A stretch of 64,000 nucleotides of DNA from Laguncularia racemosa (taxonomy: Eukaryota; Streptophyta; Magnoliopsida; Myrtales; Combretaceae). Location: the NCBI GenBank assembly GCA_037954665.1, contig JBBMOL010000181.1, positions 930,001 through 994,000 of the forward strand, in the 5' to 3' direction. Below the pieces are notes generated by a model. It did no database searches. It was given only the letters and a program-made list of their open reading frames with translations, and was not told where the DNA came from. The first letter of the stretch is position 1. Each line of letters begins with the position of its first letter. A program made the translations under genes and the position numbers. Of this stretch, positions 22,333 through 34,258 are shown one piece after another.

Positions 22333-23532
22333 TGATGTGCCTAAAAACCAAGATTAAGCACATACAAAACCAATTTGAAAGATAATCAAACTAGTAATCA
22401 AATGGTGCAAATCCTCACTACTTGTAACCAATTCTTCAATTAAGATGTGTTCCATCTTAATTCCAAGTATGATGATGGTCTAATACCAAAAAGATGATGT
22501 TCCTAAAAGGGAATTAAGCACAATCAAATGGAAAAAAAAAACAACCCTAAATGCACTCAATCAAATCCGGTTCAATAAGCTAGGAATTGCGTGATTCCTA
22601 ATGGAGTGCAAGGAGATCTGAATTCAATAACTAATGAATTAATCAACCACAATTATTCAAAACCTTCAAAACACACTAATTACACTTGAATTACCATGTA
22701 AATCTAAGATCAACAATAAAATCAATTCCGAGATCCCCCCTTATAAAAATGCAATTCACGGTTTAAAATGATAGCAATTGTTGATGGTGAATAACAAGTA
22801 AGATAAGTACTCAAAACAAGTACACTATTTCGAATCAAACAACTTAAATTTGACCAAGAAATGATTCGATCCAACCTTAGATATTACACACTAGAGAAGA
22901 AAAGAATCCACAACAATTAGGAATTGATATGACTCACAATTTCAATTGTTACACTCGCCACAATCTCAACTCTTGGGATTGAAATTGATAAGAGGAAATT
23001 TGAACTAGGGAAACCCTAAGCTTTCTCACGTAAAGAGAATGTGTTTAATCTAAAAATTAGCTTCCTAAAACCCTACTTTAAGCAAGTATTTATACTTGCT
23101 CCCTTTAGGGTTAAAGAGTTCACAAAATTACAACTATGCCACTTTTAGGGTGGCCGGTCCTAAAAGACAATTACAAGCAAATGAAAGTGTCCCAAAAGAA
23201 AGATTACAACATAAATAGTCAAAAGAAATAATTATAAATAAAAATAGTCTTCATCATGCTAGCTCTTCCATAAGATTCGTTAGTCCAGCTCATTGCCGGT
23301 TTAGGTTGGTCCATGGATAACCCATAAGCTGAGTCTGAGTGAGTTTGTCCATTGCCCTATAAAGCATGATAAGTGTTCCTGTTGGAATGTACAATACATG
23401 AATAAGATAAAAGAGGTTAGTAAACAAATAATTCCGGGGTCGATGTGCTTAAAATGGGCCCTCATCGCCAAGATTTGAAATCCTTTGGCTTTTGCCCTAA
23501 TAATAGGTCTTGACGGATTTTGATTCTTACCA
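22333..23532 (-). mobile_element. Solo LTR L (E/F/I family) inside copia gag
   Basis: 1200-bp unit flanked by a perfect TGAGT duplication (22328-22332 and 23533-23537). It begins TGATGTGCC and ends CTTACCA. The terminus repeats at 22495, preceded by PBS-like GGTCTAATACCA (22478-22489). TATA palindrome at 23081-23100. It is the same family as J, K and element I's LTR, and carries no coding sequence. Confidence 0.88.
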
Positions 23533-23537
23533 TGAGT

Positions 23538-24850
23538 CCAAGTTGAAACATCAGCAAGAACAGGAGAAAGTAAGGAAGTCATTGCGTTTAAAGCATCTAT
23601 TGAAAAAGGATCATTGTCAAACAATGAATTAGACAAGGATGATGAAGAGGAAGAAGTGAATCTATTGGCCAGAAAACTCTCAAAGTTCTTCAAGAAGAAA
23701 GGTAAGTGTACTAACTGAAGTCAACGTTATGCTAATGATCCTTTTAGAGATGATGTAGAAAAAATGATCAAAGAAAAAGAAGAAAAGAAAGAGAAGAAAG
23801 AAAAGAAGGAGCTTATATGCTACGAATGTAAAAAACCAAGACACATCAAGTATGCCTGTCCTGTATTACTAAAGAAAATTGAAAAATACAAGGTAAAATA
23901 GAAGTCTCTAATGGCAACTTGGAGTGACTTGGATGAGTCAAATGCTGAATCAGACGATGCATCTGACAATACAGAAGAAGCAAACCTATGCCTTATGGCT
24001 CTATTTGAGGTAACTTCTGATTCTGAAGAAGAAGAAATGTTTGAAAGCCTAAGTAAGCAAGTTAGAAAACTTCTAAAAGGTTTTTCTAAAGAAAATGAAA
24101 AATTTGAAATTTTGAAAAAAGAAAAAGAAGTTTTATATCAAACCAACCAACTATTAATTGATGAAAATGACATTTTAAAGTGTGATATTGAAGTTTTGTA
24201 TATAGATAATGAAAATTTATGTGCTGCTTAAGCTGTTTTAGAAAAAGAAAATTCTAAATTGTGTTCAAAAATTAAAGAATTAAAGGAAAGAATGAATGCT
24301 ATTTCAAAAGGCTTGAGTACCACTTTTCATAAATTTTTAGAAAGTGATAAAAAGCTTCAAATGTTAATTTCTTCTCAAAGAATTGGTAACTTAAAAATTG
24401 GGTTACGTTTTGATCAAGCTGAATCATCAAACAAAAGACAACTATTTTTGTAAAAGGAAAAGAAAAAGTAACTAATAACTTTGCTCAAAGTTCCATGAAG
24501 TCTAAAACTTTTGTACAAGAAAAGAGGAATGTCAAACAATACCATCAGCGGAATAATTATTATCCAGTCAGATGGTACTTCAGACAATCCGTTAGATAGT
24601 TTGACAGGAGGTATCTAAACCAATATCGAAAGGGACCGGTAAGATCAAATACTTATGCTTGTTTCTTTTGTAATAAGTTAGGACATTGAAAAATATTGTT
24701 TCTACAAGAACAACAAGCTCAGCAAACAACAAGTAATAAACAAAAATTCTACGAGCTTGAGTTTTGGTGGACCCAAACTTGTTTAAGTTCCTAAGAAGGT
24801 TTGATTCTTCCTTCTATGGTTATAGGAACATGAAGTTAAGATTAAAGGAA
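23538..24850 (+). pseudogene. Copia element N gag, 3' part
   Basis: Continues gag after L. A Lys/Glu-rich stretch leads to a CCHC knuckle at 23818-23862 (CYECKKPRHIKYAC). An acidic segment follows, then a long Lys/Glu heptad-like region (24060-24330) probably forming a coiled coil. Stops and frame changes are scattered, for example near 23900, 24230 and 24450. A degenerate second CxxC motif occurs near 24660 (CFFCNKLGH). Confidence 0.75.
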
Positions 24851-25960
24851 CGTGGTTCCTTGAGAGTGGGTGCTTATGCCATATGACTAGAGATGCTTTG
24901 TTGTTCACAATAATAGAATGGAAAGATGGAGGATATGTCAAATTTGGAGACAACAGTAGAGTAAAGATAATTGCTACTGGTACTATAGGTTTTCCCCTAG
25001 CTACAATTGAGAATGTATCTTTGGTAAGAGGTCTTAAACACAATCTTTTAAGTATTAGCCAGCTGTGTGACAAAGGATACAACATGATTTTTGGTAAGAA
25101 TAAAGTACATGATTTTAATCAAAATGGAGAAAAGATTTTTGAAGGTTTTTAGAAAAAGAATGTTTACATGGTTAAACCTGCAAAAGTAAAGACTGGAAGT
25201 TGTTTTTTAACTCTAAATGATAATGTATTTCTCTAGCATAAAAAACTTGGCCATGTTAATTTTTCTCAACTGGAAAATCTTTCAAAGAAAAATCTAGTAA
25301 ATGGTTTGCCAAAAATCTCAATAAGAAGTGATGTTAAGTGTGATACTTGTTTAAACAACAAAATGGTTTCAATATCACACAAATAAAAAAATATGATTTC
25401 TACAAAACATCCTTTAGAACTTCTTCATTTAGACTTGTTTGGTCCTACTTGTACCTTGAGTCATAGTGGGAACAAATATGGTCTAGTGATTGTTGATGAT
25501 TTTTCAATATTCACTTGGGTGTTTTTCCTAAGACACAAAAGTGAAGCATTTCGGGTTTTTGAAAAATTTTCAAAACAAGTTCAAAATGAAAAAGGTTTTT
25601 CCATTATCAGTTTAAGAATTGATCATGGTAAGGAATTTGAAAATGAAGGTTTTATGAGCTTTTGTGATAAAAATGGAATAATATATCATTTCTTCGCTCC
25701 TTACACTCCACAAAAAAATGGAGTAGTAGAAGAAAAAATAGAATCATTCAAGAAATGACTAGTAGTCTTTTAATGAAAGTGGCATTGTACAATATTTTTG
25801 GGTTGAAGTTGCTTTTACTTCATGTTATATTATTAACAGAATTTATGTGAGACCTTCGACACAGAAAATAGCTTATGAGTTATACAAAGGAACAAAGCCT
25901 AACATCTCCTATTTTCATGTATTCGGAGCCAAATGCTACATTAAGAAATCTGGATCTAAG
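24851..25960 (+). pseudogene. Copia element N protease and integrase, truncated
   Basis: Protease with active site FLESG, where FLDSG is usual, near 24855. Then SVVRGLKHNLL-like text (LVRGLKHNLLSISQLC, 25027-25074). The pre-integrase zinc segment (LGHVNFSQL, CDTCLNNK) and integrase core follow: DLFGP, VDDFS, DHGKEFENEGF, PQKNGVVEE. The copia order PR-IN-RT is evident, but the sequence leaves copia at about 25958, before RT, and enters gypsy integrase. Confidence 0.82.
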
Positions 25961-26987
25961 TGTATAACCTACCAACAGATCAAGATAGAACATCAAAGAC
26001 CCGCTAGTATGTTATAACCTTTACCTATATCAGAATGGAAATGGGAACATGTGACCATGGACTTTGTCACAGCACTACCCCGATCGGTGATTAAATTGGA
26101 CATAGTTTCAGTAATTGTTGATCGACTTACAAAATCAGCACACTTCATACCAATAGGTACTAGGTATAAACTAGAAGAGCTGGCACAAATTTATATCAAA
26201 GAAATTGTAAGGTTACATGGGATACCAATCTCCATAGTGTCAGATAGAGATACGAGATTTGTAGGGAGGTTTTGGAATAGTCTGCACAAAGCTTTGGGGA
26301 CAAAACTACAATTTAGTGCGACTTTTCACCCACAGACAAATGGTTAGTCAGAGCAAGTGATTCAAATATTAGAGCATATGTTGAGGGCATATGCATTTGA
26401 CCTTGGTGGAAATTGGGATGAATATTTACCCTTAATGGAATTTACCTACAACAACAGTTATCAAGCTACCATCCAAATGGCACCATATGAAGTGTTGTAT
26501 AAAGGAAAGTGCCAATCATCGTTACATTAGGATGAGGTGGGCGAGAAACAAATATTGGGACCTGATCTAGTACAAGATGCAGTAAACAAAGTGAAGTTAA
26601 TCAAGCAAAGAATGCAGTCAGCCCAAAGCCGCCAAAAGTCATATGTAGACAAGAGAAGACTCCCATTAGAGTTTTAGGTAGGAGATCATATGTTGTTAAA
26701 GATTTCACCTACGAAGGGAGTGATAAGATTTGGACTAAGGGGAAAATTAAACCCTAGATATGTGGGACCCTTTGAAGTCTTGGAGAAAATTAGATTAGTA
26801 GCATATAAACTAGCATTGCCACTAAGTCTGGCTGGAGTACACAATGTATTTCACATTTCCATGCTAAGGAAATATGTGCCAAACCCAGATCAAATCACTA
26901 CATTGAAACCTCAGCAAGTGCAGCCAAATCTCACAATAGTGGAGAGACCCATTAGAACTGTGGATACTAAAGATCAAACTTTGAGAA
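25961..26987 (+). pseudogene. Element D integrase (Tekay/Del-like gypsy), 5' truncated
   Basis: Begins abruptly in the integrase zinc finger (CITYQQIK, one Cys lost), then the core: WEHVTMDFVTALPR, VDRLTKSAHFIP, SIVSDRDTRF, and the Glu region NG*SEQV. The C-terminal region (LRGKLNPRYVGPFEVLEK; HNVFHISMLRKY) is typical of Tekay/Del chromoviruses (family knowledge). TAG codons at 26345, 26528 and 26677 replace Gln or Trp. Gag, protease and RT are missing. Solo LTR K interrupts it at 26988. Confidence 0.85.
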
Positions 26988-27994
26988 TGATGTGCCTAAA
27001 AAACCAAGATTAAGCACTTGCAAATGAACCAAATGAACAACTTCAATTCACAAGATCAAACCAGTTCAAAGGGGTCAAAAATTGTGTGAACCCTAATTAA
27101 GGAATGACGAATCAAATGATAAAATCAAGGAAGTGAAATCCACAAAGATGTTAATCCTCAATTGAATCAATTAACCAACTTAATTCCAAGAGAAATTCAA
27201 TCAACAATACACAAATCAAACCGTGATCCTCCTTATAACAAAGAAGCTCCACACCACAAGAACAAGTACAAATTGATGGAATTAACAAGTGCTAAAAACC
27301 AATCAATTATGTAATGAAGGTTTGATTACAAAAGCAATAAAAAATCTGACCAAGAAGACTTCAATCCAACCCTAGATATGACCACTAGAGATGAAAAGAA
27401 AACACAATAATTAGAAATTGATATGACTCACAATTTTCCCTTGTTGCACTTGCCACAATTCCAATTCTTAAGATTGAAATTGATAAGAGAAATTAAACTA
27501 GGAAAAGCTCTAATTCCCTCACGTAAAGTGTATGTTCTATTATGAAAAATTGGCCTCCTCAAACCCTACTTTAAGCAAGTATTTATACTTGCTCCCTTTA
27601 GGGTTAGAAAATGAACAAAATTACAACTATGCCACTTTTAAGGTGGCCAGTCCTAAATGGAAATTACAATCAAAATGAAAGTGTTCCAAAAGAAAATACA
27701 ACATAAAATAGTCCATAGAACAATTACAAAGTACAAAATATCATAACTCTTCATGAGCCAATGCCTCGAAATGGAAACAATCGTAGCGGGCCTTTGATTG
27801 CAAATCTAACGATGTCTTGTGGCCATCAACTAGTGTAGGACATATTGGCATCCCATGGAGAATTATTATTGTACCTGTAAGATTATTTCTCAAATATTTA
27901 TTAGATAAAAAGATATGAAGTAAAATATGAGCGATTGGATCATCAGCTAAATCTAGTTCTAAAAGCATAGGCGGTGTCGGAAAATTTCCCATCA
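26988..27994 (-). mobile_element. Solo LTR K (E/F/I family) inside element D
   Basis: 1007-bp LTR from TGATGTGCC to TTTCCCATCA with perfect GAGAA duplications (26983-26987 and 27995-27999). The D pol tail is continuous across it. It has only one terminus, without the internal duplicate seen in J, L and I. TATA palindrome at 27574-27593. The minus-strand open frame 27741-28040 straddles its border and is not a gene. Confidence 0.88.
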
Positions 27995-27999
27995 GAGAA

Positions 28000-28154
28000 G
28001 ATGGGTTATCAAGTATGTCAAGGTGTAATGGAGCAATCAAACCGAAAGAGAAGTAACCTAGGAACTAGAAGAAGAGATGAGAAGAAGATACCTAGAACTC
28101 TTTAGTGATCTAGGTAATTTTTTAGAACGAAAATTCTTATGAGGAGGGGGAGAA
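28000..28154 (+). pseudogene. Element D pol C-terminus and polypurine tract
   Basis: After the second GAGAA the frame resumes with the chromodomain-type tail (ELEEEMRRRY; LFSDLGNF), containing two stops at Gln/Trp positions. It ends near 28137, followed by the polypurine tract GAGGAGGGGGAGAA (28141-28154) immediately before the LTR. Confidence 0.82.
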
Positions 28155-28946
28155 TGTAAATACCTGAGTATTATTTTATATATCTATGTATGTAATTATT
28201 AATAATAAAAATCTGCCAAGGATGATATGGGAAATAAGAATTATGAAAGGGGACAGGATGGTCATTTCGCGACCTAGGTATATAAGCTCCTTTTACCTAG
28301 GGTTAACACTATTTCCTCCATTTACCTCTCAAAGAACCCTAGAGCTTTCTTATGTGAATCTACAGAGAAGGAGATGATGCATAAATCCATAGAGAAGGAG
28401 AAGACACATAAATCTATAGAGAAGGAGACAACCTTTTCCCACCAATAGCTTATCGGATTAAGATCTAAACAAATCTGTGATACACAAGGGACAAAAGAAG
28501 CGATTCACTCATCATGATAACAAATTGGGTCAAGTAAGTGTATCTACTAGTATATTACATTATATATTTTATGTTAGATGGATCAATTAGGTTAAATTGA
28601 ATAGAAATCGAACTAAGGGATTGATTTATGAGGTGTACAGTGAGATACACAGCCCCCAAATACAATCGTGTTGAAAACTAAAAGTAAACCAAGAGATATA
28701 CGGCCTCTTAACACAACCGTATTGAAGATGGTGTTAAAAATCAAAGGTGAATAGAGAGATACACGGCCTCTCAACACGACCGTGTTGAGATTGTGTTGAA
28801 AAAAAGAAATTCAACATAATCTATCAACACGGCCGTGTTGAGGTCGTGTTGATGAATAGTGAATAGAGAAATACATGACCCCTCAACATGACCATGTTAA
28901 AGGACATGTTAAAAAAAAAATGACTTAGTGAATGGAAAAAGATACA
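28155..28946 (+). repeat. Element D 3' LTR, left part
   Basis: Starts TGTAAATACC after the polypurine tract. TATATAAG at 28279-28286. From about 28640 it holds a tandem array of units with a palindromic core (GATACACGGCC, CAACACGGCCGTGTTGAGG). Element C is inserted within this array at 28947. Confidence 0.87.
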
Positions 28947-29771
28947 TGATACGAACCACGCCAACCCATGACGAAACCCAATACCAATACGTTCGAAATT
29001 CGTTGCCTAAGACGCCCAAACACCTAAAGTGGAAACCGCGACCCGTTGTCTATAAGCGAGACAAGAACCTTGGTATAAAATGAAGACGCCACAATCGAGA
29101 TGAAAGACCGATTGATAAGTCGGGATGAACACTACGGAAATTAATCCGATAAGTTCGATTTAGTTCTTGAAGAACCAAGAGCAGTGCCTCTCAAAAGTGT
29201 TTAATGTTCAAAGATGTAAATTCTATATTGTTCTAAACCCTAGGAGCTTTTATAATAGGGTTACAATTCGTGAAAAACAAGTCCAAAACGACGTAGCTTA
29301 GATAAGTTGCGTAAAAACACGAAAACAGAACAAGCTGGCCGGTAGGGGATACACGGCCGTATACATGACCGTGTACTTTTCTATGCACATTCCGGTCACA
29401 TACACGACCGTGTACTTCTGGTCGTGTATCTTTCTGTGGATTTTCTTGTCTCTATACATAGCCGTGCCTTTTAGCCGTGTATGATTCTGTGCAATCTTGG
29501 AATTCCTACACGGCCGTGCCTTGAAAATACACGCCCTCTTCAACCCGTGTCCGGTGTGACTTGTATAAAAGCAAGGGTCTTCCCATGGTTGTTCCAATCC
29601 GTTCCAACTTCATGATTGCTCCAATCCTTTCCGGCTTCATGGACAACCTTTATCAACCCGTTAAGTGCTTCCTTGAATCGTTTCGCTCGATTTCTTATGA
29701 TCGGTCCAGGCGGCACTTCAAGAGGATCCACATTTCTTCTTCCGGCTTGGCTCTCATCATGGATCTCATCA
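28947..29771 (-). repeat. Element C 3' LTR
   Basis: 825-bp LTR, the left copy on the plus strand. The pol frame enters it at 29771 and continues to a stop at about 29540, so roughly 77 codons of the pol tail are encoded inside the LTR. The U3 palindromes (ACACGGCC/GGCCGTGT types) lie at about 29347-29527. Confidence 0.9.
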
Positions 29772-30853
29772 TTCCCCTCTTCTTGAAAAGGATTTATCCT
29801 CAAATCATTGCCTGCATCAAATGGACTCAGATCAATAACATTAAACGTGACACTTACTTGATACTCACCTAGTAAATCTTTCTTGTATGCATTATCATTG
29901 ATTCTCCCAAGCATCGGAAATGGATCGTCTCCCCGAGGGTTCAACTTGGATTTCCTCTGCAATAGAAACCTCTCCTTGCGAAAATGCACCCAAACCCAAT
30001 CTCCAGGCTGAAAAATCATGGGTCTCCTGCCCTTGTTCACCCTTGAAACGACCCTGGCATTTTGTTTTTCAATCCTACTCTTGACTTGTGCATATAGCTT
30101 TCTCACGAAGTCTGCCTTAGAATCAGCATCAAAACTCACAAACTTGTTAAGTGGCAATGACAATAAATAATTAGGATTCAGTAGGTTAAAACCAAACACA
30201 ATCTCAAATGGTGAACAATGAATAATGCTATTTAAAGCCCTATTACATGCAAACTCCACAAATGGTAGATAATCCTTCCAAGTCCTAATATTCTTCTCTA
30301 TGATTGCCCCTAACAATTGAATTAAAGTCCTGTTAACCACATCAATTTGCCCATCAATTTATGGGTGACAGATAGTTGAAAACATCCGTTTAGTTCCCAA
30401 CTTTTCCCACAATACTCTCCAAAAATGACTTAAAAATTTCTCATCTCGATCACTAACAATGCTTCTAGGTATACCATGCGGACGCACTACCTTTCTAAAG
30501 AACAAATCAACAATGTGTATAACATCATCAGTTTTATGACAAGGAATGAAATGAACCATTTTAGAAATCCTATCCACAACCACAAAAATAGAATCTCGAC
30601 CATGCCTAGGCCTAGATAATCCTAACAAAAAATCTATGGAAATGTTTATCCATGGCTCACGAGGAATGACACTATACTCATATAACCAATCTAAAAAGTC
30701 ATCTAAACAAGGAATAGGATGACGATACTTTACGGTAAGGTTGTTGATGGCGCGGCAGTCAACACACATTCTCCATGTCCCATCCTTCTTAGGCACCAAA
30801 ATCACAAGCACTGCACATGGACTCATGCCTTCTCTCACGTATCCCTTCTCCAT
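29772..30853 (-). pseudogene. Element C truncated RT-integrase fusion and pol tail
   Basis: Minus-strand counterpart of B 5304-6301. RT N-terminal residues (CRAINNLTVKYRHPIP, LDDFLD) join integrase at SVIPREPWINIS without a frame break. Two Asp positions remain, but the third catalytic position is Asp (codon 30341-30343), as in B. A TAA near 30360 replaces Gln. The distal integrase part (GDWVWVHFRKERF) and tail are open through the LTR border. Confidence 0.88.
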
Positions 30854-32911
30854 TAATTCATCTACCTACCTTTGGAGTTCCTTCAGAAAGACATTTTCAA
30901 AATCCTGCACAATAGACACAACTACACTAGGCAAAGAGTTAGATAGTTCGTTAGTATCAAGACATGTTTCCTTAAAAACCAGCAACAACATAGGTTGCTT
31001 CATCACTAACACTCTCCTCACTACACTCGCTCTTGCCACACAACTCTCCTTTCGCAAGGCTGCCCTCTCCTTTTCACTCACCACCAAAGTTGATTCCCCT
31101 TCAACTTGGTCTCTCACACTCTTTCCAGCCTTCCTCTCTTTTTCCTTTTGATCTTGACTTTTATATTCCTTTTCTTTCTCATTGTCTTTTGCTCTCTCAC
31201 TCTCCCTCTGCTTTTCACTCACCTTATGTTTTGCAAAAGACTGTTGTAGCTGCAACTGGTCCTCATACACCTGTTTGGGTGTTAACGGTTTAAGATTAAA
31301 GCTTTTCCCCTGGTGAACAAGCATACACTTGTTAGAAAAACCATCATGAACAACCTTCCAATCAAATTGCCACAGCCTCCCCAACAACACATGACATGCT
31401 TGCATTGGCACTACATCACATAACACCTCATCCTCATACCTACCAATGCGGAAACCAATCAAAGCTTGCTTACTCACCTTAGTCTCTCCACTATCATTCA
31501 ACCACTGCAATTTATATGGACTAGGGTGTCTAACAGTTTTGAGCCCCAGCCTCTCAACAATAAAATTACTCACTACATTGGTGCAACTCCCTCCATCAAT
31601 AATCAAACTACAAATGTGATATCCTAGATAGCATCTAGTATGAAATATATTCTCTCTTTGCACCTCCTCTTCTTCCTTCACCTGCACATTCAATGCTCGC
31701 TTCACTACTGCCACTAGCCTTCCCATTGCAGGCTCCTCATCATCACTAGCATCCTTTAATGGAGGCATATCCTCTTCTTCACTATCCCCCTCAGTCTCAT
31801 ACTCACCATCATCCCGCAAAATCATCACACGCCTATTTGGACATTGACTAGCAATATGGCCTCTACCTTGGCATTTAAAACATCTAATGTCACGATTTCT
31901 AGAAGTAAAAGAATCAGGGTTACCTTGGTTACCAGGAGTAGAACCCGCTTGCCTCAGCTCCCCTTTTGGTTTGGTGGGTAAAGGCTTTTCTTCTTTCTTC
32001 CATTGGTTGGTCTTCCAAGTGGATGAACCATTACCCTGTGGAAACCGTGCATTACTACCACCTCTCCTCTTGTGTTGGTTCTCAACCTTTATAGCCATGT
32101 GAACTATATCCTCCAATTCTACATAATGCTGCAATTCAACCACATTTTGGATTTCTCTATTCAACCCCGCAAGAAACCTAGCCATTGTAGCCTCTCTATC
32201 CTCCTCTACATTCGCCCTAATCATAGTGAATTCCATCTCCTTGAAATACTCATCTACACTTCGGCTTCCCTGCCTAAGAGTTTGCAATTTGTTGTGCAAT
32301 TCACGATAATAATACGCAGGCACAAACCACTTCTTCATCACTCTTTTCATCTCTTCCCAAGACTCAATAGGTGGCTCGCCACTCCTTCTCCTATTCAACC
32401 TTAGTTGATCCCACCACACTATAGCATAATCCGAAAACTCAATGGCAGCAAGTTTTACTTTCTTTCTCCTACTATAGTTGTGACAATCAAACACCATCTC
32501 TACCTTTTTCTCCCACTTTAAGTACGCCTCGAGATCATTCTTCCCTTGGAAAGGAGGAATCTTCATCTTTATGCTACTTAATTGATCATCCTCTCTATTC
32601 CTATCTCCTCTATCTTCCCAATCTCTAGTTCCTCTATTCCGACCACTATATCCTCTATAACTCCCAACAGAAGGCTCATCAAAGTCATCATCCATCATTT
32701 CATCTCCACCCCTCGGTACTCTCCTAGAACGACTCTCCCTCTTACGCCCTTAGAATACGTTTGTGGATTACTCTAGTTTTTGCTCTACCGTCTCATGAAT
32801 TTGTTCCATTCCCTCTTGGAACATCCACTTCATCTCACCCCTCAACGCCTCAATTACTAACCTAGCATCAAACCTTTCCCTTTCACCTTCAGGAGAATGT
32901 TGTCTCGACAT
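30854..32911 (-). pseudogene. Element C gag-protease polyprotein
   Basis: Starts at ATG 32911 (MSRQHSPEG). A 610-codon open segment (30866-32698) includes the gag core, the zinc knuckle (CFKCQGRGHIASQC, near 31850) and the protease (IDGGSCTNVV, near 31590). Two TAA codons near 32750-32780 and a TAG near 30859 replace Gln. Apart from these stops it parallels B residue for residue over long stretches. Confidence 0.88.
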
Positions 32912-33420
32912 TGTCCCTATAGAAAAGATTAGTACTAACACAAATATATATAAAATTAAACCTCACGATACACTCCCTTACGTGTTTCGCTTAAATGATG
33001 ATATCACACAATCACTCGTGTATTCTCACAAATAATGATGATATCAACTCGCCAATTTCCTCTTCTCAATTCTCTTGGAACTAACCCGAACTACACCAAT
33101 TTCCTTTCGTAGAATTCAAAACAACTCTAGGGTTCGTAAATTTTCCTCTATTTTTCTATCCGAATTTTTTTTTTTTTGTCTTGGTTGTTGCTCTTGATCA
33201 CGTTTTTCTTTTGTTTTCTTTTCTCTTCTTTTTCTTTGTCGTGATTTTTACTCTTTTTTTTTTTTAAACAATTGCCTAGTCGATATTACACCATCAAAAG
33301 ACAATCAATACTACGAAATTGAATACGATAATTGATATGAACGATTGGAGTTAGGGTTTTTTATATTACCTTTCTCAACCGAACTTGATGTTTTGACAAA
33401 CCTAAGCTCTGATACCAAAC
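32912..33420 (-). other. Element C leader and primer-binding site
   Basis: A-rich sense-strand leader (T runs on the plus strand at 33165-33180 and 33252-33267). PBS TGGTATCAGAGCTTAGG is on the minus strand at 33401-33417, three bases from the LTR. Confidence 0.87.
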
Positions 33421-34258
33421 TGATACGAACCACGCCAACCCGTCATGAAACCCAATACCAATACGTTCGGAATTCGTTGCCTAAGACGCCCAAACACCTA
33501 AAGTGGAAACCGCGACTCGTTGTTTATAAGCGAGACAAGAACCTTGGTATTAAATGAAGACGCCACAATCGGGATGAAAGACCGATTGATAAGTTAGGAT
33601 GAACGCGACGGAAATTAATCCGATAAGTTCGATTTAGTTCTTGAAGAACCAAGAAAGGTGCCTCTAAAAAATGTTTAATGTTCAAAGATGTAAATTCTAT
33701 GTTGTTCTAAACCCTAGGAGCTTTTATACTAGGGTTACAATTCGTGAAAAACAAGTTCAAAACGACATAGCTTAGATAAGTTGCGTAAAAACACGAAAAC
33801 AGAACAAGCTGACCGGCAGGGGATACACGGCCATGTACATGACCGTATACTTTGGCCGTGTACTTTTCTGTGCACATTCCGGTCACATACACGACCGTGT
33901 ACTTCTGGTCGTGTATCTTTCTATGGATTTGCTTGTCTCCATACACGGCCGTGCCTTTTAGCCGTGTATGATTCTGTGCAATCTTGGAATTCCTACACGG
34001 TCGTGCCTTGAAAATACACGCCCTCTTCAACCCGTGTCCGGTGTGACTTGTATAAAAGCAAGGGTCTTCCCTTGGTTGTTCCAATCCGTTCCAACTTCAT
34101 GATTGCTCCAATCCTTTCCGGCTTCATGGACAACCCTTATCAACCCGTTAAGTGCTTCCTTGAATCGTTTCGCTCGATTTCTTGTGATCGGTCCAGGCGG
34201 CACTTCAAGAGGACCCACATTTCTTCTTCCGGCTTGGCTCTTATCATGGATCTCATCA
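33421..34258 (-). repeat. Element C 5' LTR
   Basis: 838-bp LTR, partner of 28947-29771. Minus-strand TATAAAAG at 33721-33728. U3 palindrome cluster at about 33820-34012. Outer border CTCATCA at 34258 is followed directly by the ATACA duplication. Confidence 0.92.

Larger units (their letters stand above)
28947..34258 (-). mobile_element. Element C, complete non-autonomous gypsy (CRM-like)
   Basis: 5312 bp with perfect ATACA duplications at 28942-28946 and 34259-34263. Order on the minus strand: 5' LTR 33421-34258, PBS, leader, gag-protease, truncated RT fused to integrase, pol tail, 3' LTR 28947-29771. It has the same domain deletion as B, so both descend from one deleted ancestor. It carries few stops, which suggests a recent insertion relative to D. 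Confidence 0.93.

Noticed and set aside
27741..28040. 99-codon minus-strand frame
   Set aside because: It crosses the border between solo LTR K and D's pol tail, so it is a chance frame.
28640..28946. CRISPR-like array from regularly spaced palindromes
   Set aside because: Plant LTR context, unequal spacing, repeats themselves palindromic and drifting, no associated genes.
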